Positions 47,575 through 59,023 of a stretch of DNA of 64,000 nucleotides are shown in pieces (within the stretch, counting starts at the first letter, position 1; the number at the start of each line of letters is the position of its first letter). The notes under the pieces were generated by a model. The model was not told the DNA's origin and did not search any database. It was given only the letters and a program-made list of their open reading frames with translations. Source of the DNA: Leuctra nigra (Eukaryota > Arthropoda > Insecta > Plecoptera > Leuctridae); NCBI GenBank assembly GCA_934045905.1, contig OW203769.1:22351705-22415704 (forward strand). The letters are read 5' to 3'. Made by a program: the position numbers and the translations under genes.

Positions 47575-50490
47575 TCTAGTGGAGCGGTCGCTCCACCCAG
47601 CCAAGTCGTACTATACACTCACACTCACTCAACATACCGTAAATGCCTAATAAACTGAGGAGCAGACCAAACACTTTTACTGTAAGCAACAACATGGCAT
47701 TTTCGGCCTACTGGATCTCAAAATTGGGAAATCTCACATTGTTGCGAAATGACTTAATTTCGAGCTATGGCCCACCTGACAACATATACCAAATTTGGGA
47801 ACAATACGTTATGCCGTTTGGGTGCTAGAGGGCCGTGAAAACTGTGAAATTACACCCCTTTTAAAAGCTATCTGATGATGATGATTCAGATATCAGGAAA
47901 CGTTGCTATCACCGCCACAGCCTAAACGGCTGAACTAATCGATCTGAAATTTTTACCCCATGTGCACTTTTGGCGTCTGATGATACCTTGCCCTTACGAA
48001 TTTTTTGTGCCGCCATTTTGAAACCGGATGTGACGTCATATCTAGAAAACGGCTGGACCGATCGGAACGAAGTTTGCGCTAATCGATTCAGATAGTCTTC
48101 TTTGTGGAATATCCATAGACAAAACATAAATGTAGTATTACAGAAGCCGGAAATGACGTCATAAATATGCCAAATTTAACTAAAAACACCTCTTATTACA
48201 ATAACTACATATCCAGAAGGCTTATAATGATACATAACATTTATACATGTAAATCATAGGTGGCAGTGATTTCAGCGGCCATTTTGAAAACCGGAAGTGA
48301 TGCAATATCTCGATAATGGCAGGACCAATGGGGCTCCACAATTCAAGCTTAGAATAGAGCGCGGTAGGTGCAATCGCTCCACCCAGCCAAGTCGTACTAT
48401 ACACTCACACTCACTCAACATACCGTAAATGCCTAATAAACTGAGGAGCAGACCAAACACTTTTACTGTAAGCAACAACATGGCATTTTCGGCCTACTGG
48501 ATCTCAAAATTGGGAAATCTCACATTGTTGCGAAATAACTTAATTTCGAGCTATGGCCCACCTGACAACATATACTAAATTTGGGAACAATAGGTAATGC
48601 CATTTGTGGGCTAGAGGGCCGTGAAAACAGTGAAATTACACCCCTTTTAAAACCTATCTTCATCTGATGATGATATCACGAAACACCGCAATCACCGCCA
48701 CAGCCTAAACGGCTTAACCGATCGACTTGAAATTTTTACCACATGTGCACTTTTGGCGTCCGAGGTGCCTTTTTATAAAACCAACCGGAAGGCGCCATTT
48801 TGAAACCGGAAGTGACGTCATATCTCGAAAACGACTACACCGATCGGAATAAAACTATCGCCAAATGATTCAGACGGTCATCTTTATGGAATATCAATAG
48901 TCAAAATATACATTTACTATTACCGAAACCGGAAATGACGTCATAAAAATGAAGAATCAGACTTGAATCACCTCTTACTACAATAACTACAAATTCAGAA
49001 GGCTTATAATGATACATAACATTTATAGAAATAAATTCTAGGTGGCTGTAATTTCAGCCGCCATTATGAAAACCGGAAGTGATGCCATATCTCGAAAACG
49101 GCTGGACCTATTGGAACAATGCTTTCGCAATTCTTCATGGAATATCAAAACAAGCTTATATTTAGCCCCAAACACATTTTTTCGTAGTAACCAATTCGGA
49201 AATGGCCTATTTTTTTAAAGGAATTAGTCATTGTTGCTCCGATATGTGTTAAAAGTTGTGTAAATAAACTAAAAAAACTAGTGATATCCCCATAAAAAAC
49301 ACTCCGTGTAAAAATACCAGCCAAGTCTCTTCAACTTAAAAAAAAAATGAAATCTAAAAATTCTGCACTGAAAAGTAGTGATATCAAAAAATTAGCCAAG
49401 TCAAAACTTTATTTGAAAATCAAAAAATACTTGGCGCATCGTTTTTTTTAGGGCATTATAGGTATACTATGTATATGTATATTTCATGTAAAATTTATAA
49501 TTGGCTTATACTTCCAAGCTATTTATGTACACGATGCGCCAAGTATTTTTTGATTTTCAAATCTAGTGGAGCGGTCGCTCCACCCAGCCAAGTCGTACCG
49601 TACACTCACAGTCACTCAACATACCGTAAATGCATAATAAACTGAGGAGCCAGACCAAACACTTTTACTGTAAGCATTCAAGTGGCATTTTCAGCCTACT
49701 GGATCTCAAAATTGGGAAATCTCCCATTGTTGCGAAAATATCTTAATTTCGAGCTATGGCCCACCTGACACCATATACCAATTTTGGAAACAATAGGTTG
49801 TTCCATTTGCGAGCTAGAGGGCCGTGAAAACAGTGAAATTACACCCCTTTTAAAAGCTATCTGATGATGATGATTCAGATATCAGGAAACGTCGCTATCA
49901 CCGCCACAGCCTAAACGGCTGAACCGATCGATCTGAAATTTTTACCACATATGCACATTTGGCGTCTGATGATACCTTGCCCGTACAAATTTTTTGTGCC
50001 GCCATTTTGAAACCGGAAGTGACGTCATATCTTAAAAACGGATTGACCTATTGGGACGAAACTAGCGCCAAACAATTTGGACGGTCTTCTTAATGAAATA
50101 TAAATAGTCGAAATAGAAATGTACTTTTACCGAAACCGGAAATGACGTCATAAATAAGCCAAATCGGACTAAAATCATCTCTTATAACAATAACTACATA
50201 TTCAGATGGCTTATAATGTTACATAACATTTTATAGATACAAATTTTAGGTGGCAGTGAAGTCTGCCGCCATTTTGAAAACCGGAAGTGATGCCATAACT
50301 CGAGAACGGCTGGACCAATTGGAACGAAACTTGTGCTATACTTTATAGCATCATTTATGGCATATATATAGTAACAAGCACAACTTTTCTTAGCAAGCAA
50401 ATCAAAAAGGCGTATTTTTTAAAAGAATTATAGTCTTTGGTGCCACAATATATGTTACAAGTTGTAAGAATAAACTGAAAAAAGAAATGA
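47575..50490. repeat. Three direct repeat units within the 3.6-kb element
   Basis: Units begin at about 47575, 48359 and 49561 (shared text CACCCAGCCAAGTCGTAC). Each carries sub-units with GCCATTTTGAAA, CCGGAAGTGACGTCA and CTCGAAAACGGCTGGACC. The second unit is followed by a palindromic segment (about 49280-49560). Units are diverged by small substitutions and indels. Confidence 0.8.
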
Positions 50491-50874
50491 TATCCCCATA
50501 AAAAACACTCCGTGTAAAAATACCAGCCAAGTCTCTTCAACTTAAAAAAAAATAGAAGAAATCTAAAAATTCAGCAATGAAAAGTAGTGATATCAAAAAA
50601 TTGGCCAAGTCAAAACTTTTCAAAAAATACTTGGCGCATCGTTTTTCTAGGGGATTAATGATATATTTTATGTATAGATGAGTATATTTGATTACCGACC
50701 TACTTCTATACTATTTATATGCACGATGCGCCAAGTAGTTTTTGAAAAGTTTTGACTTGGCCAATTTTTTGATATCACTACATTTCATTGCTGAATTTTT
50801 AGATTTCTTCTATTTTTTTTTAAGTTGAAGAGACTTGGCTGGTATTTTTACACGGAGTGTTTTTTATGGGGATA
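50491..50874. repeat. 384-bp near-perfect palindrome
   Basis: Arms begin TATCCCCATAAAAAACACTC and mirror each other to the axis near 50682. The innermost arm pair is TACTTGGCGCATCG / CGATGCGCCAAGTA around a 90-bp AT-rich loop. Confidence 0.88.
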
Positions 50875-51041
50875 AACATTACAATACACAAAATAATAAC
50901 AATATACAATGCCTATAAATGTTATATTGTGTACCATTCCCATATAAATTGGTTCTGAATTCAGAACATGGGAATGGTACACAATATAACATTTATAGGC
51001 ATTGTATATTTATTGTTATTATTTTGTGTATTGTAATGTTT
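50874..51041. repeat. 168-bp near-perfect palindrome
   Basis: AAACATTACAATACACAAAA at the left mirrors the right arm, with a short loop around TTCTGAATTCAGAA. It abuts the 384-bp palindrome and the right terminal repeat of the 3.6-kb element. Confidence 0.88.
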
Positions 51042-51449
51042 ATTGTTTTTTTTTGTATTATTACACATAATTTTATTTTGAGAGATACTTTTCACCCGGC
51101 TGGTACATTTTAACAGACGAAAGTCCTCCCTACCAAGTATTTAAAACGATTGATCACAACCAACGTCAGTTTTCTACATCCTAATCGAGTAGGAACCAGT
51201 TCTGCCGGTCGAAACGCCGATTGGCTGTTGCCACGGTAACCCCTCAAGAGGGGCGCCGAGTGAAATGTTACTTGATTAAAGTTAATTGTTGCATGGACTG
51301 CACAATGTCTCGATGTCTCCCTTGCGACTGTGACGTCACATGTAAACATGGCGACGTATCGATTACTTTGCCACATGGGAATATCTCGTCCACATGCATG
51401 TTTGGCATCGTGCACGCGACGGTGCTATTTCACAGCTGTACAGGCGTCA

Positions 51450-51752
51450 ATTCATAGCTTGCACGAACTTCTTTTGTTTTATATCAGCAATGCTAAATTA
51501 TTGAATTGTCCACCCATTACGTTGGCACGTTGACGGGTCAGATTTATAACTTTATTGAGGCAAACCGATGTATTTTTGTAATGTGAGTGATTTCTCTTCG
51601 TACTAAAGTAATCTCCGGAGCCTATACAATTTCCCAAGTAGGTACTCATTAACTATAAAATATCGTCAAAAAAGCAGAGAATCACAGCTATTCTGCGTGC
51701 CATTAAGATGGCGACGGCAACAATGAGATGGCATCACATGCAACCTATGAAT
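51450..51752 (+). repeat. MITE with ATTCATAG ends, copy B
   Basis: Alignable along its whole length, inverted, with 10783-11082 in the CARM1 intron. Confidence 0.7.
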
Positions 51753-51759
51753 TAGTCAA

Positions 51760-51945
51760 TAGACCACATTTTAAATTATCTAGTTGGCTCTGCTTTTCAA
51801 TAAATTTCATATGCAGTATCATGATCCTCATACTATTAGTGTTTTTCAACCATGGATCATAACATGAATAGATATTAGGATCACTGTACTGCATTTGAAA
51901 TTTTTTGAAAAGCAGAGCTAACTAGATAATTTAAAATGTGGTCTA
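51760..51945. repeat. Mariner-like MITE flanked by TA
   Basis: About 45 bp at each end are near-perfect complements (GACCACATTTTAAATTATC at the left). TA borders both sides, which fits a Tc1/mariner target duplication. Confidence 0.7.
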
Positions 51946-51948
51946 TAC

Positions 51949-52272
51949 TAGTGTTAGAACTTGAAAATTTTCAAAGTGAAAATTTTCATGAAAATTTTTA
52001 AGACCTGTTGAAAATTTGTATGAAAATTTTCATGAAAATACTCATTTACAGGGGACCTTTCAGTATATTTTAATTTTTTGTATTTTGTAAAGTAGGTATT
52101 CATGGAGGTGTGTTACATTATTATGCGTGATAGAAATACGTTTTAAAATGTCGGTGCACTACCAGAAAAATAAAAAAAATAACAAAATAAATTTACCTTC
52201 CTCAGGATTCAAAACATTGAAAATGTTCATGAAAAATTTAATGAAAAATCCCTCGGAAAAATCCCAACACTG
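51949..52272. mobile_element. hAT-type MITE, TAGTGTTAG end, 7/8 target duplication
   Basis: Left end TAGTGTTAGAAC, right end CCCAACACTG. Flanks GTCTATAC (51941-51948) and GTCAATAC (52273-52280) differ at one base. Repeated GAAAATTTTCATGAAAAT motifs lie just inside the ends. Confidence 0.7.
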
Positions 52273-52280
52273 GTCAATAC

Positions 52281-54851
52281 ACTGTAATTGTGGATGTCTA
52301 GTGGAAGCAATGCATCCTGCCGCGGAAGATGTAGTTGTACATCTCACAATGAAGTTACAGAATCGCGATGCTGATAGTCATCTGGCGTGATGGGCGTACA
52401 TTACATCCATTCCCCACCCCCGCCCCCCTCGGCAAAAGATTACAAACTTTATGGAAAGTTCTCCAAAAACACAAAGTTTCAGTAAAAAATTACAAAGGAC
52501 GTAAACTCCTAAAAGGTAAATCATAAAGATTAGAGAACCCTTTCACCTCTCTATGGTAATATATGCGTATAGGGGCTATACAATGTCTATGGTATAGGCT
52601 ACTAAGAAAGCTCAAGAAGGGTTGGCGGAGGGTTGTGCCTTTCAGACATAGGTAGTCTACCATTAGTCATTACGTATTATTTGCGCATTATTTTTTTTTG
52701 CGAGTAAGCAAATCCAAGTGAGAAAATTGAAAACTTGAAAACAATATTGGAAGAGATTTTGCTAATGGAAAACCATTCAACAATCCCCGTAACCGCTAAA
52801 ATCACTAATGGAACGTGATCCCCGGTAATTTCAACAGCCCCCCCCCCCCCCCCCCCTCCCCACCAAAAGGCTTAAATAGCCACTGGTCACTTTTGTGACG
52901 ATAATGTGTGTCTATCAACCAAAAGTTGCTAGCGTGGAATGTGAATTGGTCTTGACTACAGGCTGATTATTTAGCAACACCGAGCTTTTTCTACGTAGTG
53001 ATAGCACTATCACTAATTGCGATGCCAGTGCTTATGCTGGTAACATAAAAATTATTATAGCCGTATGAGGTAAATGTACTTGACTATACCAAATAAACGC
53101 TCTCATTGTATACCATGCAAATAAAAATACATTACCATGTTCATTTCATGAATCACACTTCACTTTATCATGGCTGAAAAATAATTTCAGTCCAACATAA
53201 TTATTTTGGCCCTGCAGATCTGTTCAATCAATCAATCAATCCATCAAGTAGAATAATTCGCGAATGACATTAGTCTATTATATTGGCAGCAATTGATTCA
53301 CGCCATCTGTCGTGTTTCCGACGCTTTTACACGCGATCGCAACCGCTTTTTGTCAACACTCGCCTCAAGGCTCGGCTCGGCTACATAATTGTATATCATT
53401 GCATACATAAACATGGGTGTTGGGATATAATATGCATGGGGTTCGATAGACGGTAATATGACCTTCGAGTATTCCTTGGCACCAAACTAAAAAAACATCA
53501 ATTTCACAAGATACAGCGGTTTTTATTTTCATAAATGGTCGCTTGACGTACTCGATCGTCAACACTCAACGGTTGACGTTCTGCAAGTAGGCAAATGCGA
53601 CGGATGAATGATTATAATGAGATAAACGGTAGGATGGAACGTGCAGATGGTTGTGACTGGGGAACCTTCCCACTGACTCTCGACTGAAAGAATTCAAACC
53701 AAACCAAGAAATCTTGAAAAAAAACTTTTTTTCGGTATTTTCCGAAAAGCGGGGATTTTGGGAAAAATTGATTTTAGCGTATATTTCGCAATTATTTTGT
53801 TTGTTACGTTACATCCCCCTATTTTTTTTCTCACCTCCAAGAAAAAAATCGAAAAAGCTCGGGTTTTTCCGAAAAAAAAAAATTTTACACTCAAAATCCC
53901 TAGTAATGACTAAACAATGGGGAAACTTCCCAGCATTTGCCTCCCGACTGAGAGAATCACGAATAACTCAGTCTAAAAGGAGGACTGTGGGAATTTAACC
54001 TGGGTCTCCGGATAGAAATAAATGACGATTTGAAACTTGCATCAGGGAGAACACTTCAGGGGCGGCGTTCGAGGAGTGTTGGACAATGGGGGCCGGAGGT
54101 CTGGGGGTGGACCCCAAGCAGCTGCCACGGGGCTGAATTCGCACAGGGGAAATGGCAATTAGACACAGCTATGTAATTTTTTTGATTTTGGAGCATTTAT
54201 GCGATTGCAAAATTAAAATATTGTAAATTCAATTTTATTGAAACGAGAGGAAAATTTGGTTCATCCCGTAGTAATTTTTTTGTAAAGACAAACAATGAAA
54301 GCTGTCCACACGTTTGGCATCCTAAGTAGTTACTGCAGTGCAAATCCTCCGTGCATTATTCTAGTGCAACTTACTGAGCCAACCTGCTTCGGCCAGCGGA
54401 ATCTTCATTTCAATCTAAACAGCTCCGTTTCTGTCTGCTGCAACTAGTAATATCTTAATTGACCTCACCAGAGACGTCACCTTTTTGTATGTATGCATCT
54501 GATTAATTATTAATATACTAATTAAATCGTAAAAACATGGATTCGTACTTTTTCCTTTACCCCGACGTTCCGCCACTGGAGTGCTATTTTAGTCCAGCCA
54601 GTGGCAGCTAATGTGTCTGACTACGGTCACGCTGTAAATACAGAGATTTTTATTCAGTAGTGAGTATTTACTCTACTTACCGATACTATCGTTTATGTTG
54701 ACACAGTGAGCTTCTTATTGTCGTTTGAACGACGTGTTGGAGAATGAGTAGTATGTAAGCACGAGGTTCGCCCCTCTCGCGCCTTCAAGGTTGCAGACAC
54801 AACTCCCACTTTCCAACATCGGAGACACGGAAACACAAGCAGCACGACAAA
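52281..54851. other. Spacer and 5' flank of the beta-carbonic anhydrase gene
   Basis: No gene recognised. It holds C19 at 52838-52856, a possible degraded hAT element at 54057-54578 (ends CAGGGGCGGCGTTC and GACGTTCCGCCACTG, no matching target duplication), and the presumed promoter and 5' UTR of the carbonic anhydrase just upstream of 54852. Confidence 0.45.
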
Positions 54852-57710
54852 ATGGACAGAATACTGCGAGGAATTATGAAATATCGACAGACTGATCGAA
54901 AACTAATGGTCGAACAGTTTGAGCAAGTTCGCAATCATCCCGAGGTACTGAATAAACCATTATTATGATGTTATTTAGGTTATTTGACAGCCTATTCTGT
55001 AACGATCACACTAGAAGCTGACGGATCACGTGCGCGCAAGCGCGGCAAAAAGGGTGGCGGTGGATTTGCGGAACGTTCGAATTTGATTTCGCGACCAACA
55101 TTTTAAATTCAATTCATAAAATGTATTACTGTATTTTATTTACCAGCAAATTGCAATATTGTTTTTGCAATACTGGACATAATAATATGATTAAGTTTCA
55201 TACATTTAAATTTAATTAATATTTTTAAATAATTTTTATTGTTAAATAATGTGATCTCTTTAAATCTTGTAATCTCAAAAGTTGGAGTAAAACATGAGCA
55301 CCTAGGTAGGTAGGCTAGACATTTTCTGTGATTGATACAAATACAACTTTCTCATGTTCCCTCATTCAGCCAAAAGCAGTGTTCTTCTCATGCATGGACA
55401 GTCGTATGATTCCAACACGGTTTACGGAGATGAATGTGGGCGACATGTTCATCGGTAAGTGTGAATGTGATTGTAAGAGGTCGGGATTGGTCCCCGTTAT
55501 GTTCTGACAATGTCACGTGTTTGCAGTACGTAACGCTGGGAACCTGATTCCGCACTGCCAGCACTTCCTGGACGAAGTGACCACCACCGAGCCAGCTGCG
55601 CTCGAGCTTGGATGCATATTCAATGACATTAAACATGTCGTTGTCTGCGGACATTCCGACTGCAAGGTACATTCAAATTCAAGAGAATGACATTACCTAG
55701 GCTAGTCATCTATAAATTTATAAATAAATAGTAATATATAAAATAAGTAATTTAATATTATTACTATTGTAATAGTAAAGGTGCAATTACTAAAATTACT
55801 ATTGTAAAGGTGCAGAATGCTTTTAACTATGGTTTATTAGTACTAATATTTTAACTATGGTTTACCAGGATAACAAATACTTTGTAGGTACTTTTATTAT
55901 CTAAAGTATCTTTTAGCAGTCTACTAAATGTTGTGACTTGCATCCGTCATCCGTCAAGACTTGCAGTGGAGCAATTTGGCTCAGGCAGTGGCATTCTGAC
56001 CTTGCGTTTTGGAGACCCGAGTTCGATTCCCACTGCCATCCTTCTGGTAAGGTCGGTGACAGGCAAAGATGAACCCACTTCAGCATTGCCAGGTATAGCG
56101 CGGCACATTCTAGCGCGGGTTCATCTTTGCCCGTCACCGACCATAGGTCTTCGTGGTTTTCCTCAGTAGAGAGACAAATGATGGAAAGGTTCCCTACTAG
56201 ACCTCCATTCAACAGCCATCTTTACCTACTCTTCATCGTAATCATTCATCCGTCGTTATCATCAAATAAAAACAACTCCAGTCTTAAGTGTTTCCGTTGC
56301 ACCAGGCGATGAACTTGCTGTACACGCTGCGCGACGAGGAGGAGGCGTCGAAGAACAATCGGCGCATCTCTCCGTTACGCGGCTGGCTGTGCACGCACGC
56401 GGCATCCACGCTGGTCAAGTTCCAGCAGCTGGAGGTCAGCGGGTATCACACGCCGCTCATCTTCCAAGCGGAGACACCGCAACGCAAGTTCGTCGCGTAC
56501 ATCGACCCAGAAGACAAGTTTGCAGTGGAAGACAAACTCTCACAGGTAGAACATGGGATTGATAATACGAAACCATAACAATTTAGTCAGTTCTCAAACA
56601 TTATTGTGGTAGGCAACTAGAAAAGTGATGGAATTATTACCTAAAATTAAAGTAAAATATTACCCGAAGTTTGTTCCCTTACCTGAAATTCATCTTTTTC
56701 ATATATTTTTTTATTTTTTTCACTAATAATATGTATATTGCACTACCTACTCATTTTCTAATAAATAAACTCGTGCCAATTTTCTAGTTACCTACCAAGA
56801 TTTTTTAAGAACTATTTGAATATTTATTAGTATCAGAGCCCGTTTGTGAATTTTGAAATTCCGAGTTACCATGATTTTGCAGGTTTGTAATAGAATCATA
56901 CAATTTTTTATTTTTGTAAATCTTATTCTTACATCTTTGATCTTACTATACAAAGTCACACAAATTTTATATTTTGTCCATGATGGGGATGAAGTTGTCA
57001 TCTTATTTCACTTCAAAACATTTCTGTTTATTTCTCGTAAATTACCATCCATCTCGCTCAATTTCTTATCATGCTTTGCAATTCATTGTTTGCATTTTAT
57101 TAGTAGAAGAATGGCACAATTTCAGTTTGCGAGGTAATCATATTCATGTTTCTTAGGCCAAGGATATTTTCAGAACCATCAAGCAAGATGCAAAGCAGTG
57201 GTCATGACAGCTTGTTCCTTTGGTATTCCGTGTAGTAATTCTATTGAAACGTCGCCAACGGTCGTTCAGGGCCAACAACACAACCAACAGAAAAAGCCGT
57301 CATGACCACTGCCTTGCATGTTTCTTATTTTATTTGATAACATCAACAGTCGAGCTGTTACAGCTTTATGGATCCGAGGTTTTTTGTAATTATTATTTTA
57401 GTTATCTTTTCCTCAATTTAATTAAAGCTAGTACCTAATGGACGAGACAAACAATTTCTGCAACGGTGTGATTATAATTGGGATGTTGTGACACTCGTAG
57501 GTGAACGTGTTACAACAGGTGCAGAACGTCGCCAGCTACGGCTTCCTCAAGTCCCGTCTCGAGACGCACGAACTCCACATCCACGCGCTCTGGTTCGACA
57601 TCTACACCGGCGACATCTATTACTTCAGTCGGCAGAGCAAGCGCTTCGTCGAAATCAACGAGACGACGTATCCGGTCTTGCTCAAGGAGATTAAGAAATA
57701 CTATCTTTAA
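54852..57710 (+). CDS. CAHbeta: Beta-class carbonic anhydrase, complete, five coding exons
   Basis: Zinc enzyme interconverting CO2 and bicarbonate; insect members of this class are reported as mitochondrial. Exons: 54852-54944, 55370-55454, 55527-55666, 56306-56545 and 57501-57710. GT/AG borders and phases agree and give 255 residues, the usual length of insect beta-CAs. The N-terminus MDRILRGIMKYRQT is typical. The active site is complete: zinc ligands C39, H102 and C105 (FFSCMDSR and CGHSDCK) and the Asp41-Arg43 dyad. RRISPLRGWLCTHA and the C-terminal HIHALWFDIYTGDIYYFSR are family hallmarks. Beta-CAs are absent from vertebrates. A tRNA-derived SINE lies in intron 3. Confidence 0.96.
55963..56036 (+). 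repeat. tRNA-like 74-nt segment (SINE head) in carbonic anhydrase intron 3
   Basis: The ends GCAGTGG and CCACTGC pair as a perfect 7-bp acceptor stem. TTGGCTCAGGCAGTGG is a good A box and GAGTTCGATTCCC a good B box. The D, anticodon and T stems pair poorly, so this is not a functional tRNA. Confidence 0.6.
56051..56142. repeat. Hairpin next to the tRNA-like segment
   Basis: GGTCGGTGACAGGCAAAGAT and its near-perfect complement face each other across about 40 nt. It may be the body of the same SINE. Confidence 0.65.
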
Positions 57711-57906
57711 TGTTAGATAACAATAGGGGTGGACTGGGATGACAAGGACCGGGATATAACGAGGCAAAGGGGCTGGACAGAGCCAGTTGTTTGTGGTGAT
57801 AAAAAAGCCAAAATTCGTTTTCAACATTCCCAAAGTGGTGAATGTGTGGTGATAATTATGTTAATTTTCGCGATTGGTGGTGAAATGGAAAAAATGTGAT
57901 CTTTGT

Positions 57907-57912
57907 AATAAA
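57907..57912 (+). terminator. Candidate polyadenylation signal of the carbonic anhydrase gene
   Basis: AATAAA 197 nt after the stop codon, the first on this strand. It lies within the hAT-like element. Confidence 0.5.
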
Positions 57913-58050
57913 CAGATAATAAGTGTGAAATATGACGAGCGAGCGAGCAGCAATACTACCAACCCCCCTCTCACTAGCGAGACTCGGGGCGTGCGCATGG
58001 CACCCCTGTGCAAGGTCATGTAGATGCATCATTCCATGCTCAGCAGCCAA

Positions 58051-58373
58051 CCAGGAGGCCAAGTCTTGAAACATACGCTTTCAGGACGCAAACGCTCTAG
58101 GACGTCATAAAGTCCCATTTACTGGAAGAGTGATGACCTTGAAATCTACCTTTAACTGTTTAGCTTAATTTTGAATAAGGTTTTATGACTGTATAATATC
58201 TGTAATAATAATTATAATGTTAATAAATTGTCTCCAATAGATTGCTGGATGACAATCAAATAAGTAGCTTGACTTTATGTTTCAATGTCGATCACTCTTA
58301 CAGTAAATGGGACTTTATGGCGTCCGAGAGCGTTTGCGTCCTGAAAGCGTAAGTTTCAAGACTTAGCCTCCAG
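58051..58373. repeat. Inverted-repeat element, CCAGGAGGCCAAGTCTTGAA end
   Basis: Roughly 85-bp terminal arms are near-perfect complements; the right end reads TTCAAGACTTAGCCTCCAG. The ends nearly match those of the element at 8425. Confidence 0.75.
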
Positions 58374-58778
58374 CTGGCACCCCCATACACTCTTTGGCTG
58401 GCACTGACAGCTGGCTTACGAAGAAAAAAGTGTGATTCTTTCTATTTCGTGTTACTTTAGACACAGATCGAGGAAATTTTCGTAAAATATATACTCGGAA
58501 TCGGGAAATGTTGCAAAACACGTAGGTTTGGGACAAAATCGCGAGAATTCGTCAATATCGCGCCAAAACACAAATTTCGCGAAAATTCGCGAGATAAAGA
58601 TACATCCTATTTGGAAGCAGGAGTGTATGAAACATAAAGATATACCTAACAGAAAATTCTTGTTTCTAAACATTTCGTGTTTATCGCGGAAACCGTAAAC
58701 AACTGGCTCTGGGGCTGGATAAACAAGTGAAAGGGCCCATAAAACAAAGTAGAGGAAGAAAATATTAATGGAATCTTA

Positions 58779-58905
58779 AGGTCTGTTCGTTTACCCTGCC
58801 AAAAGCTACAGCAAACTGCCACAATCACACATCATCCAATCAGATCGTTCCTCTGTAGCTTGTGGCAGTTTGATGTAGCTTTTGGCAGGGTAAACGAACA
58901 GACCT
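58779..58905. repeat. Short MITE, AGGTCTGTTCGTTTACCC end
   Basis: About 45 bp at each end are near-perfect complements around a 35-bp centre. Confidence 0.75.
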
Positions 58906-59023
58906 ATAGTGAAATGTTGGTAAAATATGAAAATGGTTTGTAAAATGTGAAAAGGACCCACAACTGACAGGGGCCGGGGATGGAATTCCCAGCATTCCTT
59001 GCCAGTCCGCCACTGGATAGGAA

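Larger units (their letters stand above)
47504..51113. mobile_element. 3.6-kb composite element with about 72-bp terminal inverted repeats
   Basis: The ends 47504-47575 and 51042-51113 are complements with about five mismatches (TTAAAAT..ACCAGCC at the outside, ATTATGTGTAATAATAC inside). Between them lie three long units that each start with a GTGGAGCG/CGCTCCAC hairpin and carry YY1/ETS/CRE-like motifs, followed by palindromic segments. There is no transposase or other conserved frame. TTAA is found at both outer edges and could be a target duplication or part of the repeat. Confidence 0.8.
57724..59015. mobile_element. Degenerate hAT-like element in the 3' flank of the carbonic anhydrase gene
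   Basis: Left end TAGGGGTGGACTGGGATGAC and right end TTGCCAGTCCGCCACTG pair over about 20 bp with mismatches. Flanks GATAACAA (57716-57723) and GATAGGAA (59016-59023) agree at 6 of 8 positions. It begins 13 nt after the stop codon and contains two smaller inverted-repeat elements (58051-58373 and 58779-58905). Confidence 0.6.

Noticed and set aside
54057..54578. hAT element with CAGGGGCGGCG end
   Set aside because: The ends pair only partly and the flanking 8-mers (GAACACTT, GAGTGCTA) do not match, so it was not listed as a supported element.
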